From NCBI GenBank assembly GCA_017563185.1, contig JAFXIL010000067.1, positions 1 through 41,801 on the forward strand: 41,801 nucleotides of DNA, in the 5' to 3' direction. This document shows, in pieces, positions 23,341-32,200 of the stretch (positions within the stretch are counted from its first letter, which is position 1; the number at the start of each line of letters is the position of its first letter). Under the pieces are notes generated by a model. The model was not told the origin of the DNA and did not search any database. It saw only the letters and a list, made by a program, of their open reading frames with translations. Both the position numbers and the translations under genes were made by a program. This DNA is from Kiritimatiellia bacterium. GTDB lineage: Bacteria > Verrucomicrobiota > Kiritimatiellia > RFP12 > UBA1067.

Positions 23341-24615
23341 CTAGAGGGCGATCGCCGTCTCCTCCCGCGTCGCAAGGTCCTTGATCTTCGCCTGGCCGGC
23401 CGCCACGTCGTCCGGACCCAGGAAAACGGCCTTCGCGCACGAACTCGCCCCCGCGCGAGAGAAGAACTGCTTCGGCTTGGCCTTCCTGAGGGCAAGGTTC
23501 ACGCACTCTCCCTGCGCGCGCAGCTTCGCCGCGAGCGCCAGCGCCGCGTCGCGCTGCTCCGGGAACATCCACCCCACGTACACGCCCTTCTTCGGCACGG
23601 GCGCCTCTTCGCCGAAGCGCGCCTTCAGAAGCTCTGTCACCACCACGTCGCCAAAGCCGAGCCCCACCGCCGTCGCAGGCGCGCCGCCTATCGTGGTGAG
23701 CAGGTTGTCGTATCTGCCGCCACCGAAGATGGCGCGGAACTCGCGCTTCGCGTCGAAGCACTCGAAAACAATGCCCGTGTAGTAGCTGAGGCCGCGGATG
23801 ACGGAGATGTCGAATTCTAGACAGTCGGCAAAACCCGCGATTGCGGCGAGACGGAAGAGCTCGCGCAGATCCTCTACGCCGCTGCGCGCGCCCTCCGCAG
23901 GCGCACCCGCGAGAGCGGCGGCCTCGTCAAGCGTCTTCAGATCCATGATGGCGAACGTGGCCTTCACGCCCGCTTCGTCCACGCCGCCGTCGCGCAGCAT
24001 GGCGGCGATCTCCTCGTCGGGCATCTTGCCGCGCTTGTCGAGCGCGAGGAACACCTGCGCGTGCAGGGCGGCAGGGATGCCGCTCGCCGCGAGCAGCTCG
24101 GAGAGAAGCGCGCGGCTCGACACGTGCACGCGGAAGTCGGCGTTGGAGAGGCCCATCCGGCGCAGCGCGTCGCAGGCGGCGCCCAGCACCTCCACTTCGG
24201 CCAGGACGCTCTCCTCGCCGATAATGTCGCAGTTCCACTGGTAGTGCTCGCGCTTGCGTCCCTTCGTCATGCGCTCGTAGCGGAAGCACTGCGCGATGGC
24301 CGTCCATTTTATCGGAAACGCGAGCGTGCCCTGACGCTGTGCCACCATGCGCGCGAGCGTGGGCGTCATCTCGGCGCGGAGGGCAAGGTGACGGTCGCTC
24401 TTGTCGTTGAAATGGTATATCTGCTCGCCCACCTCCTCGCCCGCCTTGCGCGCGAGAAGCTCGTAGCTCTCCACGACGCACGCGTCGTAGGGCTCGAATC
24501 CGGCGGCCTCGCCGGCGGCGCGGAACGCGTCGAACACGCGGTTGCGCCACGCCATGTCCTCGGGATAGAAATCCCGCATGCCCCTCGGGGGCTCGAATGA
24601 TATCTGCTCTGCCAT
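23341..24615 (-). CDS. hisS: Histidyl-tRNA synthetase
   Basis: HisS charges tRNA-His. The 424-residue class II synthetase has EPPRGMRDFYPEDM at the N-terminus, motif 2 CFRYERMTKGRKREHYQWN with the ATP-binding Arg, and the histidine-specific motif RGLSYYTGIVFE. Motif 3 is GGGRYDNLL ... TAVGLGFGDV, and an anticodon-binding domain starts about residue 330. The ATG at 24615 is preferred over a TTG at 24630 because GGAG lies at a usable distance. A -10-like TATACT is found just upstream, after the octamer repeat, so hisS may have its own promoter as well as read-through from xseB. Confidence 0.95.
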   Translation of the reverse strand: MAEQISFEPPRGMRDFYPEDMAWRNRVFDAFRAAGEAAGFEPYDACVVESYELLARKAGEEVGEQIYHFNDKSDRHLALRAEMTPTLARMVAQRQGTLAFPIKWTAIAQCFRYERMTKGRKREHYQWNCDIIGEESVLAEVEVLGAACDALRRMGLSNADFRVHVSSRALLSELLAASGIPAALHAQVFLALDKRGKMPDEEIAAMLRDGGVDEAGVKATFAIMDLKTLDEAAALAGAPAEGARSGVEDLRELFRLAAIAGFADCLEFDISVIRGLSYYTGIVFECFDAKREFRAIFGGGRYDNLLTTIGGAPATAVGLGFGDVVVTELLKARFGEEAPVPKKGVYVGWMFPEQRDAALALAAKLRAQGECVNLALRKAKPKQFFSRAGASSCAKAVFLGPDDVAAGQAKIKDLATREETAIAL

Positions 24616-24637
24616 CTCTTTGATCTCCAATGACGAT

Positions 24638-24643
24638 AGTATA
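24638..24643 (-). promoter_or_regulatory. Possible extended -10 promoter of hisS
   Basis: The minus strand reads GTGATATACT, a TGn-extended -10 hexamer (TATACT). No convincing -35; the upstream region is the CTTCAAAC octamer array. The 5' UTR would be about 16 nt. Confidence 0.45.
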
Positions 24644-24655
24644 TCACATTCTGAT

Positions 24656-24719
24656 GTTTGAAAGTTTGAAGGTTTGAGAGTTTGAAGGTTTGAAGGTTTG
24701 AAAGTTTGAGGGTTTGAAG
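24656..24719. repeat. Tandem 8-bp repeat (GTTTGAAG) between xseB and hisS
   Basis: Eight head-to-tail copies of an 8-bp unit, GTTTGA(A/G)(A/G) on the plus strand, are followed by a partial copy. Variation is confined to the last two bases. It lies in the 158-bp gap between xseB and hisS and just upstream of the hisS -10. It is a simple tandem array, not a CRISPR. Confidence 0.9.
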
Positions 24720-24773
24720 GTTTCGGGGGTTATGAGCGTGAGGGACTAACATCAAGACCAGAAACCCCGAAAC

Positions 24774-25007
24774 TCATTTCAGAATGTCGAGCGGCGCCAC
24801 CTTTGGCGGCTCGCCCGGGGCACTCACCACCTGCTCGATGCGCTGGCGTATGGACTCCAACGCCGTCGTGCACGAGGCCACGAGCTTGCGTCCCTCCTCG
24901 AAACGCTTCATCATCTCGTCGAGCGAAAGCGTGCCGCTCTCCATCTCCGCCACCAGCCGCTCAAGCGTCTTCAGCGACTCTTCGAAGTTTATCTCTCCCT
25001 CTGCCAT
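24774..25007 (-). CDS. xseB: Exodeoxyribonuclease VII small subunit
   Basis: XseB is the small subunit of ExoVII, which degrades single-stranded DNA in repair. The 77-residue protein matches the family length and core: NFEESLKTLERLVAEMESGT, SLDEMMKRFEEGRKL and CTTALESIRQRIE, forming a helical hairpin. The ATG at 25007 has AAGAAAGG in front of it. An earlier ATG at 25025 overlaps the purL stop codon (TAATG) and would add six residues. The large subunit xseA is not in the window. Co-transcription with purL is likely. Confidence 0.93.
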   Translation of the reverse strand: MAEGEINFEESLKTLERLVAEMESGTLSLDEMMKRFEEGRKLVASCTTALESIRQRIEQVVSAPGEPPKVAPLDILK

Positions 25008-25024
25008 GCCGCAGCCTTTCTTCA

Positions 25025-28000
25025 TTACCTCGCACCCACCGCGAACGCGTACGCGTTGCGGAACATCCGCATCCACGGCCCCGCCTCGCCAGCGAACACC
25101 CCCGGATTGTAGCTGAGCTGGCTCGCGCGGAAGCCGCGCTCGGGATGCGGCATCATGATCGTGGCGCGCCCGTCGGCGGTGGTGAACGACGTGAGGCCGC
25201 CAGCCGAGCCGTTGGGGTTCCAAGGATAGCGCTCCGTAGGCATGCCGCGTCCGTCAACATAGCGCAGAGCCGGCAGGGCAGATGCAGGCCTTGGCCCTTC
25301 CCATTCGACGCGTCCTTCGCCATGCGCCACGGCCACCGGAATGCGGCTTCCGGACATCCCCATGAAGAAGATCGACGGCGACTCCAACACCTCCAACGTG
25401 CAGTAGCGCGCCTCGAACTGCTCGGACGTGTTGCGCCTGAACGCCGGCCACCCTTCCGCGCCCGGAATGAGATCCTTCAGCTGCGAAAGCATCTGGCAGC
25501 CGTTGCACACTCCAAGCGAGAACGTCTCAGGACGATGGAAGAACTTCCAGAACATCTCCTTGAGACGCTCGTTGAAGAGTATCGAACGCGCCCAGCCGCT
25601 TCCCGCGCCCAGCACGTCGCCATAGCTGAAGCCGCCGCACGCCACAAGCCCCTGGAAGTCAGCAAGGTCCACGCGCCCCGCAAGAAGATCCGTCATGTGC
25701 ACGTCCACGCTCTCGAAGCCCGCAAGCGCGAACGCCGCCGCCATCTCGATGTGCCCGTTCACGCCCTGCTCGCGCAGGATGGCCATGCGGGGCTTATTAT
25801 TCCCACGCAGAGACGCAGAGGCACGGAGATATTTCCCGCCCCCCCTCTTTTTCTCTGCGGCTCTGTGGCTCTGTGTGAAATTATCGTCAGGATCGTAAGT
25901 GAGCTTGAAAGCGAGCCCCGGATCGCTCTCGTCGAGGCCGTTGTCGTACTCCTCGCGGGCGGTGACGGGGTTGTCGCGCAGCGCCTGCATGCGGTAGGTG
26001 GTTTCGCTCCACGCACGGCGAATTGCCGTGATGCTCGTGGAGAGGACGCGGCGCGCGCCGACGCATACCGTGAACGCGCGGTCGTCCGCGGGCGCGCCGA
26101 CAACATGCACGCAGCCGCCAAGACGCGCGCGGCGGAAGATCGCGAGCACCTCCTTCAACTTGTCGTCGGGCACCTGCAGAACGGCTCCGGGCTCCTCCGA
26201 GAAGAGAACGGCGAGCGGATCGAGCGGATTGCCTTCGGCGTCGGCGTCCGGCAGCGTCACGTCTAGGCCGCGCCCGCCGGTGAGGGCCATCTCGGCGAGC
26301 GTCACGGCGAGGCCGCCGTCCGACCGGTCGTGGTAGGCAAGCGCAAGGCCGTACGCCACGATCTCCTGCATCGCGTTGAAGAACGCCTTGACTGACTTCG
26401 CGTCGGCATCGGCGTTCTCGCTGCCGAGCTGGTTGTACACCTGGGCTAGGCAGCTGCCGCCGAGGCGGTACGCGCCATGGCCGAGGTCGATGTAGACGAG
26501 CGACGATGCGCCGCCCTTCAAGTCGGGCGTGAGCGTGCGCCGCACGTCCTCGACGGGGGAGAAGCTGGAGACGACCAGCGAGAGCGGTGCCGCCTGGCGG
26601 TGCGAGACGCCCTTGGAGTCGGTCCACGTGGTGTGCATGGAGCAGCTGTCCTTGCCCACGGGGATCGATATGCCGAGCGCGGGGCAGAAGTCAAGTCCCA
26701 CGGCCTTCACGGTGTCGTATAGGTTGGCGTCCTCGCCGGGCTCGCCACACGGCGCCATCCAGTTGGCTGAGAGGCGCACGTTCGTGATGTCGCCGCAGTC
26801 CGCCGCCGCGATGTTGGTGAGCGCCTCGGCGATCGCAAGGCGGCCGGAGGCCGGCGCGTCGATGAGCGCCACGGGCGTGCGCTCGCCCGTGGCCATGGCC
26901 TGGCCGTGGTGGGTCTTGTAGCCCATCATCGTCACGGCGCAGTCGGCGGCGGGCAGCTGGTAGGGGCCCACCATCTGGTCGCGCGCCACAAGGCCCGTGA
27001 CGGAGCGGTCGGCGATCGTCACGAGGAACGTCTTGTCGGCGACCGTGGGCAGGTGCAGGAGGCGGAAGAACGCGTCCTGCGGCTTGACCTCGCGCAGGTC
27101 GAGCCGGTCGTGCGCCGTCTCCACGCGCCTTACGTCGCGCACCATGCGCGGCGGCTTGCCGAGCAGCACCCTGATGTCCATGTCGATCGGGCGGTCGTGG
27201 AAGTAGTCGTCCTCAAGAACGAGCTTTCCGTCGCCCGTCGCCTCGCCGATGAACGCCACAGGGCAGCGCTCGCGCTCGCACAGCCTCTCGAAGAACTCCT
27301 TAGCCTCGCGCCTCAGCGCGAGCACGTAGCGCTCCTGGGCCTCGCAGCACCAGATCTCCATCGGGCTCATCGAAGGCTCTTCGTTGTGCACCTTCCTGAG
27401 CTCGAACCTGCCGCCAGTCGCCTCCACCAGCTCCGGACACCCGTTCGAGAGGCCGCCCGCGCCGATGTCGTGTATGGAGAGAATGGGATTCTTCCTCCCC
27501 ATCGCCGCGCAAGCGTTGATCACGCCCTGGCATCTGCGCTGCATCTCGGCGTTGCCGCGCTGCACGCTGTTGAAGTCGAGCGCCTCGTCGTTAGTGTCGG
27601 TCATCATCGAGGAGGCCGCGCCGCCGCCGAGACCGATGCGCATCGCCGGCCCTCCGATCTGCACTATGTACGCGCCAGTCTTGACCGGCTTCTTCTCCAC
27701 CTGGTCGCGGATTATCACGCCATGCCCCCCCGCGAGCATGATCGGCTTGTGGTAGCCGCGGTAGATTCCCGCCGCCTCGCCCTCGTACGTGCGGAAGAAG
27801 CCGGTCAGCTGCGGACGCCCGAACTCGTTTCCGAAGGCAGCCCCGCCTATCGGCCCATCCGTCATGATCTCAAGCGGCGTCGCAAGCCTCTTAGGAAACT
27901 CGGCATACACCCGCTCCCAAGGCTGCGGCGCACCGGGGATGTGGAGGTCGCTCACCATGAAGCCGCAGATGCCGGCGTGCGTGCGCGAGCCGCTGCCCGT

Positions 28001-28993
28001 CGCGGCCTCGTCGCGGATCTCGCCGCCCACGCCCGTCGCCGCGCCGGGATACGGCGATATCGCCGTGGGATGGTTGTGGGTCTCGACCTTCATCAGCTGG
28101 TCGAGCTGGACCTTGCGGAAGGAATACGGCGCGCCTCCGGATTTTCCGGAAACGCCGGATCCCCCGGGGTTCGTGCCAAACATCTCGGTGGCAAAGCCCC
28201 CCACCACGCTCGAGTTGTCCTTGTAGGCGACGAGCGTTCCCTTGCCGTTCTTCTCGTGGGTGTTCTTGATCATCCCGAAGAGCGAACTCGGCATCTCCTT
28301 GCCGTCGATGATGAACTTCGCGCCGAAGATCTTGTGGCGGCAGTGCTCGCTGTTCACCTGGCCGAACATCACGAGCTCCGTGTCGGTGGGGTTGCGCCCC
28401 GCCTCCTTGAAGGACTCGGCGAGATACTGCATCTCGGGTTCGCTGATGGCAAGGCCAAGCTCTGTGTTCGCCTCGCGGATGGCCTCGACGCCGCGCGCGA
28501 GAACGTCGAAGGAGCGTCCTGGACGCGGGGGCGGAGACTCGAAGATGTCGTCCAGCGAGTCGTACACGCCCTCCGTCATGCGGTCGTACAACGCCGAGAG
28601 CGCCTGCTGAGAGGGCGACGGCGACACTGCGAATCGTATGCCGCGCTCGACGCGCGCTATGCCCTTGAGGCCGCAATTGCGGAAGATGTCTGTCGCCTTC
28701 GAGCTCCATGGCGAGATCGTGCCCTTGCGCGGAGTCACGTAGAAGAACGACCAGCCGTCTTCTCCGCTCAGGGCGGCAGAGGCGCCGCCGGCGCCCTCCG
28801 CGTTCAGCAGCAGGGCGGCGCGCCCGAGCGTGGCGGCGTCGGGGCCGTCGCCCTCGCCCTCGATGGCGTACACCCACGTCGCCTCGATGCGCGCGTTTCT
28901 GAGCGCGCCGTCGCGCGCGCCCATCGCCGCGCGTAAAGCGTCAAGACGGAACTGCGAAAACGCCGCAGTCCCCGAAAGAAGAATCGGTTTCAT
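25025..28993 (-). CDS. purL: Phosphoribosylformylglycinamidine synthase (FGAM synthase), large fused form
   Basis: PurL converts FGAR to FGAM with ATP and glutamine in purine synthesis. At 1322 residues it is the fused form found in E. coli. N-terminal and linker domains precede [16 protein letters not shown] and [20 protein letters not shown] of the first synthetase half; a second half follows. The C-terminal class I glutaminase has [32 protein letters not shown], the nucleophile Cys in [10 protein letters not shown] and the His-Glu pair in MPHPERGFR. It is about 27 residues longer than the E. coli enzyme. Nearly all the excess lies in the linker before the glutaminase domain (around residues 1038-1065), where an inverted-repeat element is inserted in frame. 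A TGATATAAT promoter and small hairpin precede the gene. Confidence 0.97.
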   Translation of the reverse strand: MKPILLSGTAAFSQFRLDALRAAMGARDGALRNARIEATWVYAIEGEGDGPDAATLGRAALLLNAEGAGGASAALSGEDGWSFFYVTPRKGTISPWSSKATDIFRNCGLKGIARVERGIRFAVSPSPSQQALSALYDRMTEGVYDSLDDIFESPPPRPGRSFDVLARGVEAIREANTELGLAISEPEMQYLAESFKEAGRNPTDTELVMFGQVNSEHCRHKIFGAKFIIDGKEMPSSLFGMIKNTHEKNGKGTLVAYKDNSSVVGGFATEMFGTNPGGSGVSGKSGGAPYSFRKVQLDQLMKVETHNHPTAISPYPGAATGVGGEIRDEAATGSGSRTHAGICGFMVSDLHIPGAPQPWERVYAEFPKRLATPLEIMTDGPIGGAAFGNEFGRPQLTGFFRTYEGEAAGIYRGYHKPIMLAGGHGVIIRDQVEKKPVKTGAYIVQIGGPAMRIGLGGGAASSMMTDTNDEALDFNSVQRGNAEMQRRCQGVINACAAMGRKNPILSIHDIGAGGLSNGCPELVEATGGRFELRKVHNEEPSMSPMEIWCCEAQERYVLALRREAKEFFERLCERERCPVAFIGEATGDGKLVLEDDYFHDRPIDMDIRVLLGKPPRMVRDVRRVETAHDRLDLREVKPQDAFFRLLHLPTVADKTFLVTIADRSVTGLVARDQMVGPYQLPAADCAVTMMGYKTHHGQAMATGERTPVALIDAPASGRLAIAEALTNIAAADCGDITNVRLSANWMAPCGEPGEDANLYDTVKAVGLDFCPALGISIPVGKDSCSMHTTWTDSKGVSHRQAAPLSLVVSSFSPVEDVRRTLTPDLKGGASSLVYIDLGHGAYRLGGSCLAQVYNQLGSENADADAKSVKAFFNAMQEIVAYGLALAYHDRSDGGLAVTLAEMALTGGRGLDVTLPDADAEGNPLDPLAVLFSEEPGAVLQVPDDKLKEVLAIFRRARLGGCVHVVGAPADDRAFTVCVGARRVLSTSITAIRRAWSETTYRMQALRDNPVTAREEYDNGLDESDPGLAFKLTYDPDDNFTQSHRAAEKKRGGGKYLRASASLRGNNKPRMAILREQGVNGHIEMAAAFALAGFESVDVHMTDLLAGRVDLADFQGLVACGGFSYGDVLGAGSGWARSILFNERLKEMFWKFFHRPETFSLGVCNGCQMLSQLKDLIPGAEGWPAFRRNTSEQFEARYCTLEVLESPSIFFMGMSGSRIPVAVAHGEGRVEWEGPRPASALPALRYVDGRGMPTERYPWNPNGSAGGLTSFTTADGRATIMMPHPERGFRASQLSYNPGVFAGEAGPWMRMFRNAYAFAVGAR
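25805..25878. repeat. In-frame inverted-repeat element inside purL
   Basis: A 74-bp element has a left arm at 25805-25828 (ACGCAGAGACGCAGAGGCAC and four more bases) and a right arm at 25852-25878 rich in CTCTG words, with a C-rich centre. It is flanked by ATTAT on both sides (25796-25800 and 25880-25884). The left arm agrees with the copy in the SNF2 gene at 21 of 24 positions and the right arm at 24 of 27. In purL it is translated without a stop (…[14 protein letters not shown]… and …LRASASLRG…) and sits exactly where the E. coli enzyme has only a short interdomain linker. Confidence 0.85.
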
Positions 28994-29000
28994 TATAAAA

Positions 29001-29030
29001 GCCTCTCGTTGTAAAACGAGTAAGATTATA
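29001..29030 (-). promoter_or_regulatory. purL promoter -10 and leader hairpin
   Basis: The minus strand has TGATATAAT (-10 at 29025-29030, TGn-extended, weak -35). It is followed at about the +1 region by CTCGTT-TTAC-AACGAG, a 6-bp hairpin (29004-29019). AGAGG then serves as ribosome site for the ATG at 28993. Confidence 0.6.
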
Positions 29031-29075
29031 TCATATTGAGCGGCCAGTGCCTAGTGGCAGACGAATTGGCCAAGG

Positions 29076-29255
29076 TCAACGCTGCCTGATCGCGGGACGG
29101 AAGAACTTCGCCCCGCCGCCGCGCGGATACACGAAGAGCGCCGTGTCGCCGTCCGTCGAAGTGACCACGTATCCCGCCGCCCATTCCGGTGCAGCCCATC
29201 GCCTGCCCCGATGCGAGCCAGTTCGCCACCCGTCTGCCGGATCCGCAACGCACAT
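29076..29255 (-). CDS. Doubtful small ORF or gene remnant after the giant surface protein
   Basis: A 59-residue frame starts in a TGATG overlap with the stop codon of the 1558-residue protein and ends near the purL promoter. Its C-terminal half (EWAAGYVVTSTDGDTALFVY, then PRGGGAKFFRP) reads like genuine protein with beta-strand character. The N-terminal half is Arg/Gly/Trp-rich and looks less natural. It may be a coupled small protein, a remnant of an older gene, or chance. I recognise no family. Confidence 0.3.
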   Translation of the reverse strand: MCVADPADGWRTGSHRGRRWAAPEWAAGYVVTSTDGDTALFVYPRGGGAKFFRPAIRQR

Positions 29256-32200
29256 CACCGTATGAAGAGCGTCATGCCGGTCACAAAGTAGATGCCGTCG
29301 TCGCGCACCTCGATGAACATGCCGCGCCTCTTCATCGCGGCCGAACTGCGGAATCTGGACATCACCTCGTAGGGCGGCGCCTCCTTCCATAGGAGCGCCG
29401 GCTTTCCAAGGCCCTCCGTGCGGTCGCCGATTTCCACGGTCACCGACGTCGCCTCGGTGACAACCACTTGCGGCGGCGGCGGATCCTGCGGCTCCTCGTC
29501 TCCGCCCGCCTCGGGGTCGTCTGTGCCGGAATCTCCGGTTCCCGTACTGGACGCAGGCACCTCTTCGGCCTTGAAGTAGAACGAGAGCGCGCCTTCCTCT
29601 CTGTCGTCGTACGTATCGGTGAAGCGCGAGAGGTCGAGAGTCACCTCAAGATGATCTGCGGCGCCTAGCTGCACCTTGGGCCGCGTAAGGAATCCCTCTG
29701 CGCTCTCCGAGACAACAGGCGGCGCGTACGTCTCGTACACCACCTTCGTCGCCGGCGAGGCGTTCAGCTCGCGGAACGTCGATCCCTCGTGGAAGACAAG
29801 CGACTTGACCGGCGTGAGGTTGCCGGTGTTCTGCCAGTAGCGGCCATAGACATCCACCGCGCATCCGCCTGCCGTCGGGCTCGATATGTGCGTCTGGAAC
29901 CAGCCGTTCGTTGCGATGACGATCCTGCCTTCGCCGGAGTACGACATGTTGCCGGCGAAGATTCGCGTCTCGCCCGTGCCGTCGTACGTCACGGTGTTGC
30001 CGCCCATCGTCATCGTGTTGGCGTTGTAGTTGTAGAATATCATGCCCATGTTGCCGGCGGCGTAGATCGTGGCGTCCGCGCCGAGCGTGACATTGCGCAG
30101 GAACGACATGCCGGTGTTCTGGGCGTAGGCCGTCGCAGCGTCGATATCCGCTGTGCTGATCAGCGCGCCCCTGCCGTCAGGGCCAGCACCTGATAGCGTG
30201 TAGTCGTAGTCGTGGTAGATGCGCCCGTTGAGGTCGAACTGCGCGCCATCCTCCACGACGATGCGCGAATACTGCGCGCCGCACGTCGCGCCGCTCGCCT
30301 TCTTCACCAACCCCTCCTCTACGACCATGGACGTGATGCCGCTGCCGCTGAAGTCATACACTTTGGACATCACGAGCGTTCCCTTGCCAGTCTTGTGCAC
30401 CTGCAGACCAAGCCCGCCGTAATCCGCCGTGCCTGGAGTGCTGCCGCCAAGCGTGATGTTCGACACGTCGCACTCCTCACCCTCCGGCACGTCGAAATAC
30501 AGATAGCTGGACGGGCTGAGCGTTGCATACTTGCTTATGTAGGTACGCCCGTTGTAGCGGGCGATCTGCAACTGATACGAGGTTCCGGCCTTCAGACCCG
30601 TGCGCACATACGGGCCCCATGTCTGGGTGCCGCTGAGATTGGATGTTTTGGGCATCAGACCGCTGACGGAATTAATTCCAACGCTCACATATTGCCCCCA
30701 GGTGGAATTCAACCGCGTTGTCTGAGTTTTGAAGTAGCAGGGACGATCTTTCACCAAAGTGAAATTCTGCATGGCGCTTATGCCCCCTGAACTTGATCCA
30801 AGATAGAGCAGATTGCCACTATAAGACGAACCGCTCACGAAATTGTACGCGTCTGGATTCAGCACGTTGCCCGATGTGATGCGGCCCGTGCCATGCGTCT
30901 TGCGCAGCTTCAGGTCATAGCCCTTGAGCAGAATCGTCTTGCCGTTCATGTCGAAGTCGATCGCGCGCCAGTCGGCATCGGCATCGAGCGTGATGTCGTC
31001 CTGCAGGAACACGGACACGTTTGCGGCGTCAAGCTCGTCCTTGTGCTGTGCCAGCGCCTGGAATTCCCCGTCGGTCGCGAACAGCGCCTTCATGTAGTCC
31101 ATGCCAAGCGTCCACTCGCCGTTGTAGAGGTTCACATCCTCGTCGTAGAAGGCCCAGTGGTCGTGTTCGACGTCGTACTTGACGAACGAAGGCACCTTTC
31201 CGGGGAAGATGTAGAGTCCGTCGGGCCTTGGCAACAGCCCCAGCCGCTCCTTGTTCGCATCGTCCACGACAAAAAAGGCGGTGGACAACTCCGACCACGC
31301 CATCAGAAGAACGCTTCCCGAAAACTCCCGGTCCCCCAGATCGACCGTCACGGTGGAACCGGAGTAGAACGTCGTATTGGTGCCGTCGAACACTCCGTCG
31401 ATGCGCGAGAGATCGAGCGTTGGCTCAAGGTGCGATGCGTCGCCGAGCTGCACGGGCAGGCTCGTCAGCGTGCACTCTCCGCCGTTCAAGTAATTGGCAC
31501 ACGGAGCAAACCTATCCGCCACGACAACCGTGGGAATGCTTCCGGAACCTGCAGCATCGCTCAGAATGCAGGCGCTGCCGGGCTCGAACACGAGCGATCC
31601 GACCGAAGTGAATCCGCCGCAGTCATGGTTCAAAGTGCCGAACACCGTCACGTCGCAGTTCGCCGCAGCCGAGTTGTGGGCGTAGAACGACAGCGCTGCT
31701 CCCTGCGGCACGATGATCGAGCCGGCGCCGCTATACGTCACATTGCCGGCATAGACCGTGGTGTTCGTGTACGTGATCGAGTGCCCTCCCATCGTCATCG
31801 TGGTGGCTGCCCAGTTGCCGTTCTTCAAGTTGAATTCATGGGTGCCGCCGATCACGGCGTTCGTGCCGAGCGTGATGTTGCGCGCGATGAACGACGCATT
31901 GAAGGCATCCGCCACCTCCGTGTTGTTCACGATGGCGCCAAGACCGTCCACACCCGAGCCGGAGATGGTGAAGTCGTAAGCGGCCGAAGACGCACCCAGC
32001 GTGTCGAACTGTCCTTTCTCCAAAACTTCGATACGCGAATTCTTAGCACCGCATCCGGTGTTGTTTGCATTCTCCAATACGCCTTCCTCCACAACAGTTG
32101 ACATCACTCCGTTTCCGCCAATGTCGCCCTTGGCTGTGGACATCACAAGTTTTCCTTTGCCCATCTTGTGTATCTGAAGGCCAAGCCCGCCATAATCGGA

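Noticed and set aside
24656-24719. Possible CRISPR array
   Set aside because: The units are 8 bp long and head-to-tail without unique spacers; no cas genes are near.
26906-28936. 676-residue plus-strand open frame opposite purL
   Set aside because: It is a shadow of purL with no recognisable domain and no ribosome site.
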